NCBI GenBank assembly: GCA_949126835.1 | Contig: OX421508.1 | Coordinates: 310,001-374,000 of the forward strand | Reading direction: 5' to 3' | From: Anisus vortex | Lineage: Eukaryota; Mollusca; Gastropoda; Planorbidae | Length of the DNA: 64,000 nucleotides | In this document: positions 32,996 to 45,572 of the stretch, piece by piece | Numbering within the stretch: position 1 is the stretch's first letter | How the letters are laid out: the number at the start of each line of letters is the position of its first letter | Translations under genes and position numbers: made by a program | The notes under the pieces: generated by a model | Told to the model about the DNA's origin: nothing | Database searches by the model: none | What the model saw: only the letters and a program-made list of their open reading frames with translations

Positions 32996-35431
32996 TTGAA
33001 GTTGAGCGAAGGTATGATGGTATTGAAGTTGAGCAAAGGTATGATGGTATTGAAGCTGAGTGCATGTATGATGGTATTGAAGTTGAGTGCATGTATGATG
33101 GTATTGAAGTTGAGCGAAGGTATGATGGTATTGAAGCTGAGTGCATGTATGATGGTATTAAATATGAGTGCATGTATGATGGTATTGAAATTGAGCGAAT
33201 GTATGATGGTATTGAAGCTGAGTGCATGTATGATAGTATGAAGTTGAGTGCATGTATGATGGTATTGAAGTTGAGCGAAGGTATGTTGGTATTGAAGCTG
33301 AGTGCATGTATGATGGTATTGAAGTTGAGTGCATGTATGATGATATTGAAGTTGAGTGCATGTATGATGGTATTGAAGTTGAGTGCATGTATGATGGTAT
33401 TGAAATTGAGCGAAGGTATGATGGTATTGAAGCTGAGTGCATGTATGATGGTATTGAAGTTGAGTACCTGTATGATGGTATTGAAGTTGAGTGCATGTAT
33501 GATGGTATTGAAGTTGAGTGCATGTATGATGGTATTGAAGTTGAGTACCTGTATGATGGTATTGAAGTTGAGTGCATGTATGATGGTATTGAAGTTGAGT
33601 GCATGTATGATGGTATTGAAGTTGAGTACCTGTATGGTGGTATTGAAGTTGAGTGCATGTATGATGGTATTGAAGTTGAGTGCATGTATGATGGTATTGA
33701 AATTAAGTACCTGTATGATGGTATTGAAGTAATGTGCATGTATGATGGTATTGAAGTTGAGTACATGTATGATGGTATTAAAGTTGAGTGCATGTATGAT
33801 GGTATTGAAGTTGAGTGCATGTATGATGGCATTGAAGTTGAGTGCATGTGTGATAGTATTGAAATTGAATGTCTGTATGATGGTATTGAAGTTGAGTACA
33901 TGTTTGATGGTATTGAAGTTGAGTACATGTATGATAGTATTGAAGTTGAGTGCCTGTATGATGGTATTGTAGTTGAGTGCATGTATGATTGTATTGAAGT
34001 TGAGTGCATGTATGATGGTATTGAAGTTGAGTGCATGTATGATAGTATTGAAGTTGAATGCCTGTATGATGGTATTGAAGTTGAGTGCCTGTACGATGGC
34101 ATTGTAGTTGAGTGCATGTATGATGGTATTGAAGTATCTGTATGATGGTAGTGAAGCAGCTGAGTGCGTGCATGATGGTATTGAAGTTGACTGCATGTAA
34201 GATTATGTTTAAGTCGAGTGCATGTAGGATATTTTGAAGTTGAGTGCCTGTATGATGGTATTGAAGTTGAGTACCTGTATGGTGGTATTGAAGTTGAGTG
34301 CATGTATGATGGTATTGAAGTTAAGTGCATGTATGATGGTATTGAAGTTGAGTACCTGTATGATGGTATTGAAGTAATGTGCATGTATGATGGTATTGAA
34401 GTTGAGTACATGTTTGATGGTATTGAAGTTGAGTGCATGTATGATGGTATTGAAGTTGAGTGCATGTTTGATGGCATTGAAGTTGAGTACCTGTATGATG
34501 GTATTGAAGTTGAGTGCCTGTATGATGGTATTGAAGTTGAGTGCATGTATGATGGTATTGAAGTTGAGTACCTGTATGATGGTATTGAAATTGAGTGCAT
34601 GTATGATGGTATTGAAGTTGAGTGCATGTATGATGGTATTGAAGTTGAGTGCATGTATGATGGTATTGAAGTTGAGTACATGTATGATAGTATTGAAGTT
34701 GAGTGCCTGTATGATGGTATTGTAGTTGAGTGCATGTATGATGGTATTGAAGTTAAGTGCATGTATGATGGTATTGAAGTTGAGTGCATGTATGATGGTA
34801 TTGAAGTTGAGTACATGTATGATGGTATTGAAGTTGAGTGCATGTATGATGGTATTGAAGTTGAGTGCATGTATGATAGTATTGAAGTTGAATGCCTGTA
34901 TGATGGTATTGAAGTTGAGTGCATGTATGATGGTATTGAAGTTGAGTGCATGTATGATGGTATTTGAAGTTGAGTGCATGTATGATAGTATTGAAGTTGA
35001 ATGCCTGTATGATGGTATTGAAGTTGAGTACATGTTTTTTGGTATTGAAGTTGAGTACATGTATGATAGTATTGAAGTTGAGTGCCTGTATGATGGTATT
35101 GTAGTTGAGTGCATGTATGATGGTATTGAAGTTGAGTGCATGTATGATGGTATTGAAGTTGAGTGCATGTATGATAGTATTGAAGTTGAATGCCTGTATG
35201 ATGGTATTGAAGTTGAGTGCCTGTATGATGGTATTGTAGTTGAGTGCATGTATGATGGTATTGAAGTGCCTGTATGATGGTATTGAAGTTGACTGCATGT
35301 AAGATTATATTTAAGTCGAGTGCATGTAGGATGTTTTGAAGTTGAGTGCCTGTATGATGGTATTGAAGTTATGCATGCATGATGGCATTGAAGTTGACTG
35401 CCTGTAAGATGGTAGTTAAGTCAAGTGCATG
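32996..35431. repeat. 27-bp minisatellite, left part, about 90 copies
   Basis: The unit is ATTGAAGTTGAGTGCATGTA plus TGATGGT. The period keeps frame and both strands lack stops in several frames, so frames up to about 600 codons appear on each strand; none is a gene. Larger blocks recur: the distinctive GACTGCATGTAAGATTA segment occurs near 34189 and again near 35291, about 1.1 kb apart with similar neighbours. The array is cut at 35431 by a hAT composite and resumes at 47310. Confidence 0.95.
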
Positions 35432-35711
35432 CAGTGACGTATTGAGGGGATGCGGGGTGTGCGGCCGCACCGGGTGACACCCTCTTAAAGGGTGATACCC
35501 GAATGAAGAAACAATAAATATAAAAAAAAAATAATTTGACAAAGTAAAACCCAACGGCGAGAAAATAATGCGTTCATGGATGGTTTACTCACTTGTCATT
35601 GAGAAATTATATTGTTTGCTTCAGATTGTTTGCTGTTGATGTTACGAAACAACATCTAAATGTATTAATGAGTTTGATAAGTGGTGGAAACTGAGTCCAA
35701 AACTACATAAT

Positions 35712-36165
35712 TGTTGATGTCCTATTATTATTATTGGACTATCAAACATTACCACCAGTCTTCTCAGAGTATTTGAGTTGCAGTAGCTGAATTATTTGAT
35801 TGATTTGAACATCAAAATGGACGACATCACCACAATATAACTTCCAAACTTGTAAATAATAAATGAACGACTTATTGCAGCATATAATTTAATAACAATT
35901 CATTAACAGTTGACACTTCACATCCAATGAACAAATATAGCTTTATAGTATCAACATAATACACAATTTTATTTATTTCTCCTGAGTCTAAAATACTGCC
36001 TGCGTTCCTTGTGAGTTATGAGAAAGACTGCCGGCCGCATGGACCGTCACTTAACTATATCTACTTCCGATATAGGTTTTCTTAATATCCAAAAATGGGT
36101 TTTATTTCGACTTTTTAATTATTAATATAGCTACTACCTATATATTATTTTATGGCTTCATAGCA
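35712..36165 (-). repeat. 3' LTR of the 35.7-42.8 kb element
   Basis: 454 bp, identical as read to 42314-42767. In element orientation it starts TGCTATGAAGCC and ends GACATCAACA. Confidence 0.96.
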
Positions 36166-37323
36166 TACCCCCCAACCACAGAGAAAAAATAATAATTTAT
36201 TATTATTTTTGATACGAAAAATGTTTACAATAATGAAAAAAAATTATCTTAATCTTAATTAATGCATATAATCATTCATTTAATAATACATAGAGAAAAA
36301 AATCCATTTAATATATGTACAAACAATCAAAAAACATATTTATAGGCAGAAATATGACACAAAGAATAATGTCTAATGTTTATATGACAATTAGTCATAG
36401 ACAATTATCTTTAGGTATTGTCTAATCAACTTCAGTAATACTGAGATAAACTATTGGATATCAATGATGTGTATCGATAATTATTATGCTAAATACTCAT
36501 CAAGGCTGTTAAGATTATCTATTATCTTTATCTCACAAAATCTAAATAGATTCCATGAAAAAAATTTTTTCATACAACATTTATTATTTTATACAACAAA
36601 ATTAATATAATACTAATGTCGGTTTTTTTTTTATAATTGTCATTTTGTATTGATATTCTCATCATGGTTATTATGAATATATATCTTCATAATATTTATT
36701 TTGAATTGATATTCTTATTGATTCTTATTGATTATTATTGATTATTATTGATTGATATTCTCAATAACATTACTTACAATGTAACATGATTATCTTTAAT
36801 CCTAGTTTACAATAAAATATTACACAAGTTATTCAAGTCTTTTCTTCAATTATATATTTATATTACACTGCTCATATTCCTGTGAGTCTTATATGTATCA
36901 TTTATTTATTGGCTTCAATGCTATCTTTAGTCTTACATGAATACAATACAATATTACCATCTAATGCTCTGACTTTAGAGTCTTACATAGGCATTTCATT
37001 ATTATATCATTCTTATTTCAATTCCTCTAATGCTTTTTTAAAGACTTACATAGGCATATTAATATTAACATATGGCATAACAGATTCACTGTTCAGAGGC
37101 CACAAAATTTATGTGCTTAACAGTCTTACCAAACTGTTCAGAGGCTACATAAAAAAATTTCCAACTGATAATCATTATTTTCATCAATTAGATTATTTTA
37201 TACCAGTATCCATATTTACATATTTGTTCTTTACAAAGAAAAAAAAATGTTATCATGTCATTATACCTGTTACTGAAAATATCATATCTCATTCATAAAT
37301 TTTAGTTAATCCTATGTATAATT
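36166..37323 (-). other. AT-rich non-coding 3' part of the LTR element
   Basis: This lies between the polyprotein stop and the 3' LTR, where RT-RNase H would be expected if the order were gag-protease-integrase-RT. No RT motif is visible on either strand. A 138-codon plus-strand frame at 36882 shows no family resemblance and is rejected as a gene. Confidence 0.55.
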
Positions 37324-40227
37324 TTATTGATTATACCTGAGTTCTCTGCTAAAATTCCTTAGAATTTCACAGCATTTTCTCAATGTTATTTTTCTATGTT
37401 CAGATTTACTAATATCATTGTCTGGTTTATTTTCAATTATCATATCATCTTCTGATTTATTTTCAATAACTTTGTTTTCTTCATCAGTTCTCAAATTGTT
37501 TAAATGAACAATTTTTTCTTTGTTATTAATGTTAACCTTGTAAAATACATCAGACAGCTTAAATATTATTTCAAAAGGTCCTCTCCATTCCATAGTATTG
37601 CCACTGCCAATTGGCAAATAAACAAGTACTTTATTACCAACTTCTAGTTTTCTCATGTTCTTATGAATATTTTCTTTGATATCAACTGCTATCTTGTAAA
37701 AAGGTTTATTTATGGTATCTGTCATTTGTATTGGAGCCTTATGTTTAGAATCTTTTTTATTATGTCTAAGACAGGTATCACAGCTTTTAATAAATGTTTT
37801 CAAATCTTTTTCCATTTTAGGCCACCAGAAATTCTTTTTAAGTTTACAAACTGTTTTCTTGCTACTCAAATGACCTGACAATGCATTGTTGTGCGAAATT
37901 TGCATTACCTTGACAGTTAATGTTTTAGGTATAACTATTTGAGTTACATCTAATTTAGTGTCATTTCTACAGAGAATTCCATTTATTATTTCAATGTTTT
38001 TATTTTTAACCTGACCTTTTTCAATTTCTGATACCATTTTAATTATGTATGGATCTTCTTTCTGTTCTTGTTTTAGAGTTAGCTCATCAAAAGGCATGTT
38101 TATTAAACTGATATTTTCTGTTTTTTTTATTTGGGTTTCCTTTTTATGAGGACTATCAATATATGATAAAATCTCACTCTTCATTTTAGTAAAATCAGAT
38201 ATTTGATTTTTAGCAATGTTGAATATTTGTTTATGACCTTCTAAATGTCTACATAATGAAATAGCATGTAATTCTTTTGGTACATTGTTTATTTCACATT
38301 GACTTTCAAATTTGCTTACATACTGTTCTAGTTTTTCTGTTCCATTCCATTTGGGAATAGGATTATCCTTTTCATTATTTATGGATAAGTCAATATTAGG
38401 TGTCTCATTGAGAATATTATTTTCTGACTTTCCTATGGTTTGTAAGAAATTAAAAGTTTGTAGAGCAGGGTAAAATTCTTGTTCTGGTAAATCTACTAAC
38501 TTTTCATTTTGCAATAGAACAGGTTTCAAATTCAAGTCATTGGATTTTTCATTCATCCATTTTTGAAAAATGTCAAAACTATTATCATGTTTGACATTGA
38601 AAGAATTACCAATAATTAAAGGTGCAACACAGTTTTTCATTATGGCTGCCTCTGCTTTTCCAGTGAGCCAAGGACAATCAATGTCTATTATAGTGACAGG
38701 ACAATTTATTGTGGAACCATTTGCAAGTTTTATTGTATCCACTCTTATTATATTGGTGGGTTTCTGATTTGGAATGATACTTTCATCTATACATATTATA
38801 CTACTTCCGGTGTCTCTTAGACAGTAAGTGGTCTTTCCTTCCACATAAGCAGGAAAAAGTATTAATTGACCCTTGTTTTCAAATATGACATTATTTGATT
38901 GAGATGTGGAATTGTTAAGTTTTCCTCTATTTCTTCCATTTTGGAAATTTGATTGAGGTCTGTTTTGAGTATTAGGAAAATCTTGTAATCCAACATGTTG
39001 ATTTGGCACATTGTTATTGGAAAAATTCTGATTTGGCATATTTCTGTTTCCAAAATTTGAAAAATTCTGATTTGGAAAGTTTCTATTATCAAAATTAGAA
39101 AAATTTTGATTTGAAAAACCTCTATGATCAACATTTGATCTATTGAAGTTTGGATTGAAATTTCTACCTCTTGCATTGTTATTTCTGTAACAATATTCTG
39201 ATGAATGGTTTGTACCATTGCAAAAAATACATTTATAATTATTAGATTTTGGTTGATTACCAAATTTTTTTCTATTGCCAAATTGATTATGTCTAGACCT
39301 AGGAGGTGAATAGCTCCTTCTTCTATGTTGAATTGTATTTACTGTTTGATTTTGTTTAGTCAGTTCTACATTAGGATGACTATCCTTAAAATTTGAGATT
39401 GCATCTATCAAATTTTCTACTGTCTTAACCTTTCTTTCCATAATGTGAGTAAACAATGGTTTAGAAGCTTGTTCTAATACTTTATCAACAACCATGATTT
39501 CTATAATCTCATTAGGATTTTTGGTATCTATTTTTACTAAGTCTAACCAGGTAAGTAAAAATGTTTTCACTTCAGACACAAAAGCTCTCGGTTCTATCTT
39601 GTCTGTTAAGATAAAGTTATGGAACTTCTGTCTGTAATAATCCTCAGAGTGGATAAAGAATTTTATTAACTGTTCTTTGATAATGGCATAATCAGTTATT
39701 TCTTTATCAATATGTGATAGTGCTTCCCTACCCTTATCTTTCAATTGTGGGATAAGGTGAATGTAATATTCTGAAATGGGAATCCCATATCCTTTACATG
39801 TTGCTTCAAATAAATTTAGAAAATCAACAATTTTCTCTTTCCCATCAAAAGGAGGCATTTTAAATCTTACACTATGTTTTGATTTTTCATTATTTGTTTG
39901 CTCAACTTTAGTATTTTGTAATTTAGCCAACTCCAATTCATGAGTTAATTTTAGTTGAGTTTCTTTCAACTGAGTTTCTCTTAACTCTTTTTCTTTATTC
40001 ATTTCTAGTTCTAGTTGTTTTTGTTTAATTTCATTATCAAGTTCTTTTTGTTTAATTTCATGAGCTCTTAATTCTGCTCGTTCATCTCTTTCCTTATCTG
40101 CTAATTCTTTTTTCAATTGTTTAACTTTATTTTCAACAAATTCCTGATATTCTTTCTTATCAGTAATACCATATTCTTTTGCCAACAATTTAGCCTCATC
40201 ATAGAGTAATTGAACCTTTGACTCCAT
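37324..40227 (-). CDS. Gag-protease-integrase polyprotein with deleted integrase core, 967 aa
   Basis: N-terminal coiled coil rich in Glu/Lys/Gln (25-112); capsid-like domain about 120-285; zinc knuckle C333, C336, H341, C346; an Asn/Phe-rich repeat NQNFSNF...NRN (371-405); aspartic protease D472-T473-G474 with LIIGNSF at 537-543. A second capsid-like stretch lies at about 624-690 (IPKWNGTEKLEQYVSKFESQ). Integrase zinc domain H779, H786, C816, C819; the first core aspartate D848. The sequence then jumps straight to the C-terminal IHKNMRKLEVGNKVLVYLP block (854-872) and GPF at 883-885. About 150 residues of the catalytic core, with the second Asp and the Glu, are lost at a junction near 37680, and the frame is kept. 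The result is a full-length open frame that cannot integrate on its own. Confidence 0.9.
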   Translation of the reverse strand: MESKVQLLYDEAKLLAKEYGITDKKEYQEFVENKVKQLKKELADKERDERAELRAHEIKQKELDNEIKQKQLELEMNKEKELRETQLKETQLKLTHELELAKLQNTKVEQTNNEKSKHSVRFKMPPFDGKEKIVDFLNLFEATCKGYGIPISEYYIHLIPQLKDKGREALSHIDKEITDYAIIKEQLIKFFIHSEDYYRQKFHNFILTDKIEPRAFVSEVKTFLLTWLDLVKIDTKNPNEIIEIMVVDKVLEQASKPLFTHIMERKVKTVENLIDAISNFKDSHPNVELTKQNQTVNTIQHRRRSYSPPRSRHNQFGNRKKFGNQPKSNNYKCIFCNGTNHSSEYCYRNNNARGRNFNPNFNRSNVDHRGFSNQNFSNFDNRNFPNQNFSNFGNRNMPNQNFSNNNVPNQHVGLQDFPNTQNRPQSNFQNGRNRGKLNNSTSQSNNVIFENKGQLILFPAYVEGKTTYCLRDTGSSIICIDESIIPNQKPTNIIRVDTIKLANGSTINCPVTIIDIDCPWLTGKAEAAIMKNCVAPLIIGNSFNVKHDNSFDIFQKWMNEKSNDLNLKPVLLQNEKLVDLPEQEFYPALQTFNFLQTIGKSENNILNETPNIDLSINNEKDNPIPKWNGTEKLEQYVSKFESQCEINNVPKELHAISLCRHLEGHKQIFNIAKNQISDFTKMKSEILSYIDSPHKKETQIKKTENISLINMPFDELTLKQEQKEDPYIIKMVSEIEKGQVKNKNIEIINGILCRNDTKLDVTQIVIPKTLTVKVMQISHNNALSGHLSSKKTVCKLKKNFWWPKMEKDLKTFIKSCDTCLRHNKKDSKHKAPIQMTDTINKPFYKIAVDIKENIHKNMRKLEVGNKVLVYLPIGSGNTMEWRGPFEIIFKLSDVFYKVNINNKEKIVHLNNLRTDEENKVIENKSEDDMIIENKPDNDISKSEHRKITLRKCCEILRNFSRELRYNQ

Positions 40228-42313
40228 TATTATTTATTATGAATGTCAAGATTTATTATATTATAGTACAGTACAATTATTATAATGCACTATTTTTATA
40301 GTACAGCAATGTTCTATTCCTATACTGGATGGCAATATTTATTAATTACTGAATGAGCATTATTATATTACTGAATGACAATATACTGAATGAGCAGTTA
40401 TATATTATCACAGCAACTTTATAATTCAGAAATGCAAAATGCTAGAATGTCAACAAGTATGCTAAGCCAAGACACATTTTCTATTATGGCTTGTTTATTT
40501 TATTATTATAAGCAATTTTATAGTAGAGTTTAAAGCAAGTGCAAGTCACTTTTTGCTATTATGACTTATTATTACTATATAGGTTGCACAATTATTTTCC
40601 GCAAAGCAATGTACAATCTTATTATTACCAATGGTAGCACATAGATAATATTACTATTATTATTGAGGATGGCATATAACAATTAGATTAATGTTATCAT
40701 AAGCCACTATGATATTATTCTTATGAGCAATTGAAATGGATGTAATTATTATCAGTATTGGAAGTACATTTTCATAGTGATTACTGGAAGTACATTTTCA
40801 TTAATGCCAATACACAATAATTTTACTATAATTAATAGCAATGTAAATTTTAGATAATATTATTACAGTAGCACTGCAAAGCACAATATTATTTTTATTT
40901 AGGTTATTTTACCTGTTATATTGTGAATATTTTGTACATTTGTAGTTACATGTATTAGATATCAATTATTATTTTGTTAATTGTAGTTACATGTATTTGG
41001 GCACTACTTAAATTATATAGTTATGAATGTGAATATTCATATTATTATTATCTAGGTGAACTTATTATTGTTAATGTTCTTACCATAGACCATTATACTC
41101 AGAGAGCAAAAACTAACCAATGCATATTAATGATATCAAAAAATACACAACAAAAAAAATTATATCAAGTAACAATAGAAAAAAAACACAATCACAATAC
41201 ACTAATGCTGCTTGGACCACAAATGATAGAGGAATTTTTGACAAAGAATCACAACATGTATAACATTGACAAGACTATAGTAATTTTACTTTAATAATTC
41301 TTAACAATAACAAACAAAGTCAAGACAACTAACAGAAATAACCCTAACAAAGAATCATTTCTAATCAATCTCTTTTAAGAAATAGAAATAGATGATAGAC
41401 AGAATAAGAATAGACAAGAGATTTGATTAAAAACTACCGCCAACCAAAGCCCGCTTTATACATAAATAATACATATATATATATATAATTCATACTAATG
41501 AATGTAAAAAATATGATTAAATTAAAGATTACTTAATAATCCAAATGAAAACACATTCACTGTATGAAATTACTGCAATGTAAATCCAGAGTAGAAATCC
41601 AGAAGAAACTTAATTAATTATTTAATAATCCAATGAATGTTCACACTGTATCAAGTTGAGTTGCTTAAAGTTTCCACTTCAGTATGGTATAATCCAATTT
41701 TAGAATGAACACAAGAAAAAAAAATGTATACCATTAATTAAAATTAATGTCAAAGTTTTTGGTATACAGATTAAATATTAATTATATTTAAAGTTATTTA
41801 ATGTTATTTATTTATCTTCCGATAAGCACATCGGACTTCAACACATCAGATTTCAACACCTGGTCGTGTCACATCGGATTTGAACATAGGCTACATAAAA
41901 TTCAACACATGGTTGTGTCACATCGGATTTGAACATCGGACTTGAACATATGTATATAGTTTAGGTTCCTTGTTGATAACATGTGGGAACGAAACTTTTT
42001 CCGGTTGCAAATATTAAATAATGATCTGCGTATAGTCACTTTTTTTCGATTTTTTGTATCGAATTTTCCAATGATGAAATATTTGTCATCGGTGTACAAA
42101 TGTTATATTTTCTTAGAGCTATTATAGTGCTCAATCATATAAATAGTATATGTATTTGAAATAATTGACTCAGGCTTCAGTTTTGTTCAAAAACTGGTAC
42201 TCACATAATTTTCCATGTGGTTTGTAGTACGTCTTCAAAAAGTTCAAAAAGTTTCGAATTTGAACATAATATTATATCCTTCAGCTTCTCTCTCCGTTAG
42301 CTGCCACCAAACC
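40228..42313 (-). other. Long AT-rich leader of the LTR element
   Basis: About 2.1 kb lies between the 5' LTR and the gag start, unusually long and without a recognisable frame. It includes tandem-like CACATCGGATTTGAACAT phrases near 41830-41950. The primer-binding candidate is at its upstream end (42298-42313, complement). Confidence 0.6.
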
Positions 42314-42767
42314 TGTTGATGTCCTATTATTATTATTGGACTATCAAACATTACCACCAGTCTTCTCAGAGTATTTGAGTTGCAGTAGCTGAATTATTTG
42401 ATTGATTTGAACATCAAAATGGACGACATCACCACAATATAACTTCCAAACTTGTAAATAATAAATGAACGACTTATTGCAGCATATAATTTAATAACAA
42501 TTCATTAACAGTTGACACTTCACATCCAATGAACAAATATAGCTTTATAGTATCAACATAATACACAATTTTATTTATTTCTCCTGAGTCTAAAATACTG
42601 CCTGCGTTCCTTGTGAGTTATGAGAAAGACTGCCGGCCGCATGGACCGTCACTTAACTATATCTACTTCCGATATAGGTTTTCTTAATATCCAAAAATGG
42701 GTTTTATTTCGACTTTTTAATTATTAATATAGCTACTACCTATATATTATTTTATGGCTTCATAGCA
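42314..42767 (-). repeat. 5' LTR of the 35.7-42.8 kb element
   Basis: 454 bp, identical as read to the 3' LTR. The right flank ATAATCATGAG resumes the hAT coding relic. Confidence 0.96.
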
Positions 42768-43378
42768 ATAATCATGAGACATCCGAAGAGCACCTATGAT
42801 GACTTGAAAAATGGAAATCATTAGCAGCAGGAATTAAGCTACATAAAACAATTGATGCCGAACGTTATGCCTTAATGGATAGTGAGAAGAAAAAGTGGAG
42901 GGATATCCTACACAGGTTGCTAGATATTACATTGTTTCTTGCGAAGCAAAATCTGGCATTTTGTGGCCACAATGAAGATGAATCTTCGTTGAATAAAGGA
43001 AAGTTTCTTGAGATGGTTGAGATGCTATTCAAATATGACACAGGGCTGAAATAGCACCTAATGAGACTAAAGATAAGTGTATTTACGGGGAAAGTATCTG
43101 TATCTTATCTTTCACCAAAAATTCAAAATGATTTTATAAATGTACTGGCCAACCATGCAAAGAAAAATCTCGTTATGGATATAAAGACCGCAAGTTATTT
43201 TGGAATTATGTTTGATAGCCACACCTGATATATCACACATTGACCAAATGTCTGAAGTGATCACATATTATGTGAAAACCCACAGTGTGAAAGTTGAAGT
43301 GAGAGAAGTGTTTCTTGGATTTTTTTTCCTTTAAGGGGGAAAAAAACTGACGACCTCAGTTCTGACATTCCTAAAAAC

Positions 43379-44910
43379 CAGGGCTGTGGAGTCGGAGTCG
43401 AAGAGTCGGAGAAAATTTTGGGTACCTGGAGTCCTCCGACTCCTACTAAATTTAGATAGGAAAAAGGCAGGGCTTCATTTATTTTAAACAACCGATCAAT
43501 AGGCCTACAGAAATGAGTGATATGAGAAAGTAAAATATCTGTTTCTTCCTCTAAGTCCCCATCCCTACTCAAGATCCTATCACTATTGTAGTACTATAGC
43601 GGGTCGACACACACAAAAAGTCTTTTGAACTATTTTGAACGTCATATAGACTGCTCGGCGCCGGTATTGATGACGCTATACAAGTGCCCAAATTACTAAT
43701 TACCATTAACATTGTTTGTAATGATTTCAAATGCTAGGACATGGCACGCGCGGTTTTCTCGGAATACTAAACACTGCCTTAGTAGGCTATAGGCCTAGGC
43801 CATAGGTCCTAAATAAAACGCATCTTAAGCTACTAGTGTACAAGCATACTTTTATTAGAGGCCTAGAGAGGCTTTTACACATTTACGATTCTTTCCATAA
43901 TGTAATTTGCGTTCAATAGGCCTACAAAAAAAAATGCCGCCGTTACACCTTATTAATGCGCTACGCACACAACGCACAATAAGGATCTTCTATATTCAGG
44001 CTATACTTTTCATAGTTATTTTGTTCTGGTTAGGGATGTTAAACGAAAACCGGAATACCGGATTCCGATTTTGAAACCGAATACCGGTTTAGATTTTCAA
44101 AACACCGCGTCTGTGCTTTATTATTAACGGCACTATTAAATACACATTTTTTTTATTTTCTTTCAACACATTATTTTACAAGTTATCATAAATATATGCC
44201 TCTTCCTTTGCTTCTTAATATTATGGTCAACGATAATCGGTAATTTGATTATCACTATTGAAAAATTGAAAACTATTATCGGTTTTAATCAATCAGCCCA
44301 GATTTTTTGTTAGTTCTAAAGAATTTTATGGTAAAGTGTACAAAATCATATTGTATTCACACAAATCAACCCTTTGAATGCCCAGCAAACACTAATTAAG
44401 TTTCAAGTATTTTTTCAAATATACCTACAAAACTACGCACATTTGACTTTTCCGGCATGTGACTTGTGACAATGCGCGGGGGGGGGGGGGGGAAAGAGAG
44501 GGGGTAACCGAAATCCGGTTTTTAACCGGTTTTATAGAACCGATAACCGGTTTTAAAATCCCTAGTTCTGCTGTTACAGGGAATGCAGCGCCCATGTGTA
44601 ACATAGCCTCTCACTGGTAAGGGATTAACCGTTTGCCCCTTAGAGTCGCCGATCGTGAACTCTACTGATCAGGCCCCCACGAGTTTAGGGGGCCCATGAA
44701 TATTTAAAATTAAATACAGTAAATCCCAGCCAGTAGTCCTGTGGTAATGACATGTAGATGTATGTTGCCATTCTTTCCTTCAAGGAATGTACAAAATACA
44801 TTCGCATATTAATGCAGAGGAGTCGGAGTCGAGGAGTCGGATTCGGTTTCGGAAGTAAAAAAAATGAGGAGTCGGAGTCGGACTATTTATCTACCGACTT
44901 CGCAGCCCTG
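43379..44910. mobile_element. hAT-type non-autonomous element nested in the hAT transposase
   Basis: 1532 bp. Termini are CAGGGCTGTGGAGTCGG and the complement of CAGGGCTGCGAAGTCGG, flanked by a perfect 8-bp duplication CTAAAAAC (43371-43378, 44911-44918). GGAGTCGGAGTCG-type subterminal repeats occur at both ends. It interrupts the transposase relic between SSDIPKN and the continuation LKSHGLDI. It contains a further insertion at 44031-44564. Confidence 0.93.
44031..44564. mobile_element. hAT-type MITE nested inside 43379-44910
   Basis: 534 bp beginning TAGGGATGTTAAACGAAAACC and ending with the complement of TAGGGATTTTAAAACCGG. Repeated ACCGGTTT/AACCGG words lie near both ends. Flanks GTTCTGGT and GTTCTGCT match at 7 of 8 bases, fitting an aged hAT duplication. 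Confidence 0.82.
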
Positions 44911-45203
44911 CTAAAAACCTCAAAAGTCACGGACTTGATATAGCCTAATGATGTGCATATCTCAAGGTTACGACAATGCTGCCACAATGTCTGGAATCCA
45001 TGGAGGTGTACAAGCCATTTTGAAAAGAAAGAACAAGAAAGCTATTTTTAATGGATATGTGGGCCATTCCCTTAACTTGAGTGGTCAACAAACTTTTGCC
45101 CAAAATGCTTCATGTATAACATTTTTTAGATCCCTTGAAAGAATGTTTTCCTTCTTCGTCGCTTCCACTCATCGATGGGATGTTTTAATTGAACTCACTA
45201 GGG

Positions 45204-45572
45204 CAGGGGTCTGGAACCTATGGCTCGCGAGCCAGATGTGGCTCTATTGATGGGTGCATCTGGCTCGTAGAAAAATGTTCGATTATAAAAAAAAAAATTC
45301 TTGCGACTCCTTTTGATCTACATATTAATTGCATAGCAATATTTTATTCTACAAATAAGCTAAAGTCTACTGCAGCTCAGCATCAGAAATGGTAAAGGAG
45401 ATAAACTCCGCTGACCTAAAAGACAGAAAAATAGCAACCTTGCATGCATTATAACTAAAGGGAAGTTTACTTGAATTTTTATTTTTAAACATAATGTATG
45501 GCTCTCACAGAATTACTTTTAAAAATATGTGGTATCCATAGCTCTCTCAGACAAAAAGGTTCCCAACCCCTG
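45204..45572. mobile_element. hAT-type MITE nested in the hAT transposase
   Basis: 369 bp with ends CAGGGGTCTGGAACC and the complement of CAGGGGTTGGGAACC (13 of 15). A perfect 8-bp duplication CACTAGGG lies on both sides (45196-45203, 45573-45580). It splits the transposase relic just before the conserved TTRWSAH block. Confidence 0.94.

Larger units (their letters stand above)
35712..42767 (-). mobile_element. Ty3/Gypsy LTR retrotransposon, internally deleted
   Basis: 7056 bp with two 454-bp LTRs in which I found no difference, so a very young insertion. The 5-bp duplication ATAAT flanks it (35707-35711 and 42768-42772). It lies inside the hAT transposase gene: the coding relic ends at KLHN before it and continues HETSEEH after it. 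The reading strand is minus. A GGTTGGGGGG purine tract abuts the 3' LTR (36166-36177, complement). GGTTTGGTGGCAGC follows the 5' LTR as a primer site candidate. RT and RNase H are absent and the integrase core is deleted. Confidence 0.96.

Noticed and set aside
32934..35300. Overlapping frames of up to about 600 codons on both strands
   Set aside because: Direct translations of the 27-bp repeat; open on both strands at once and without any domain.
36882..37298. 138-codon plus-strand frame considered as a membrane protein gene
   Set aside because: It lies antisense in the AT-rich 3' region of an LTR retrotransposon; the hydrophobicity follows from T-rich codons and no homologue is recognised.
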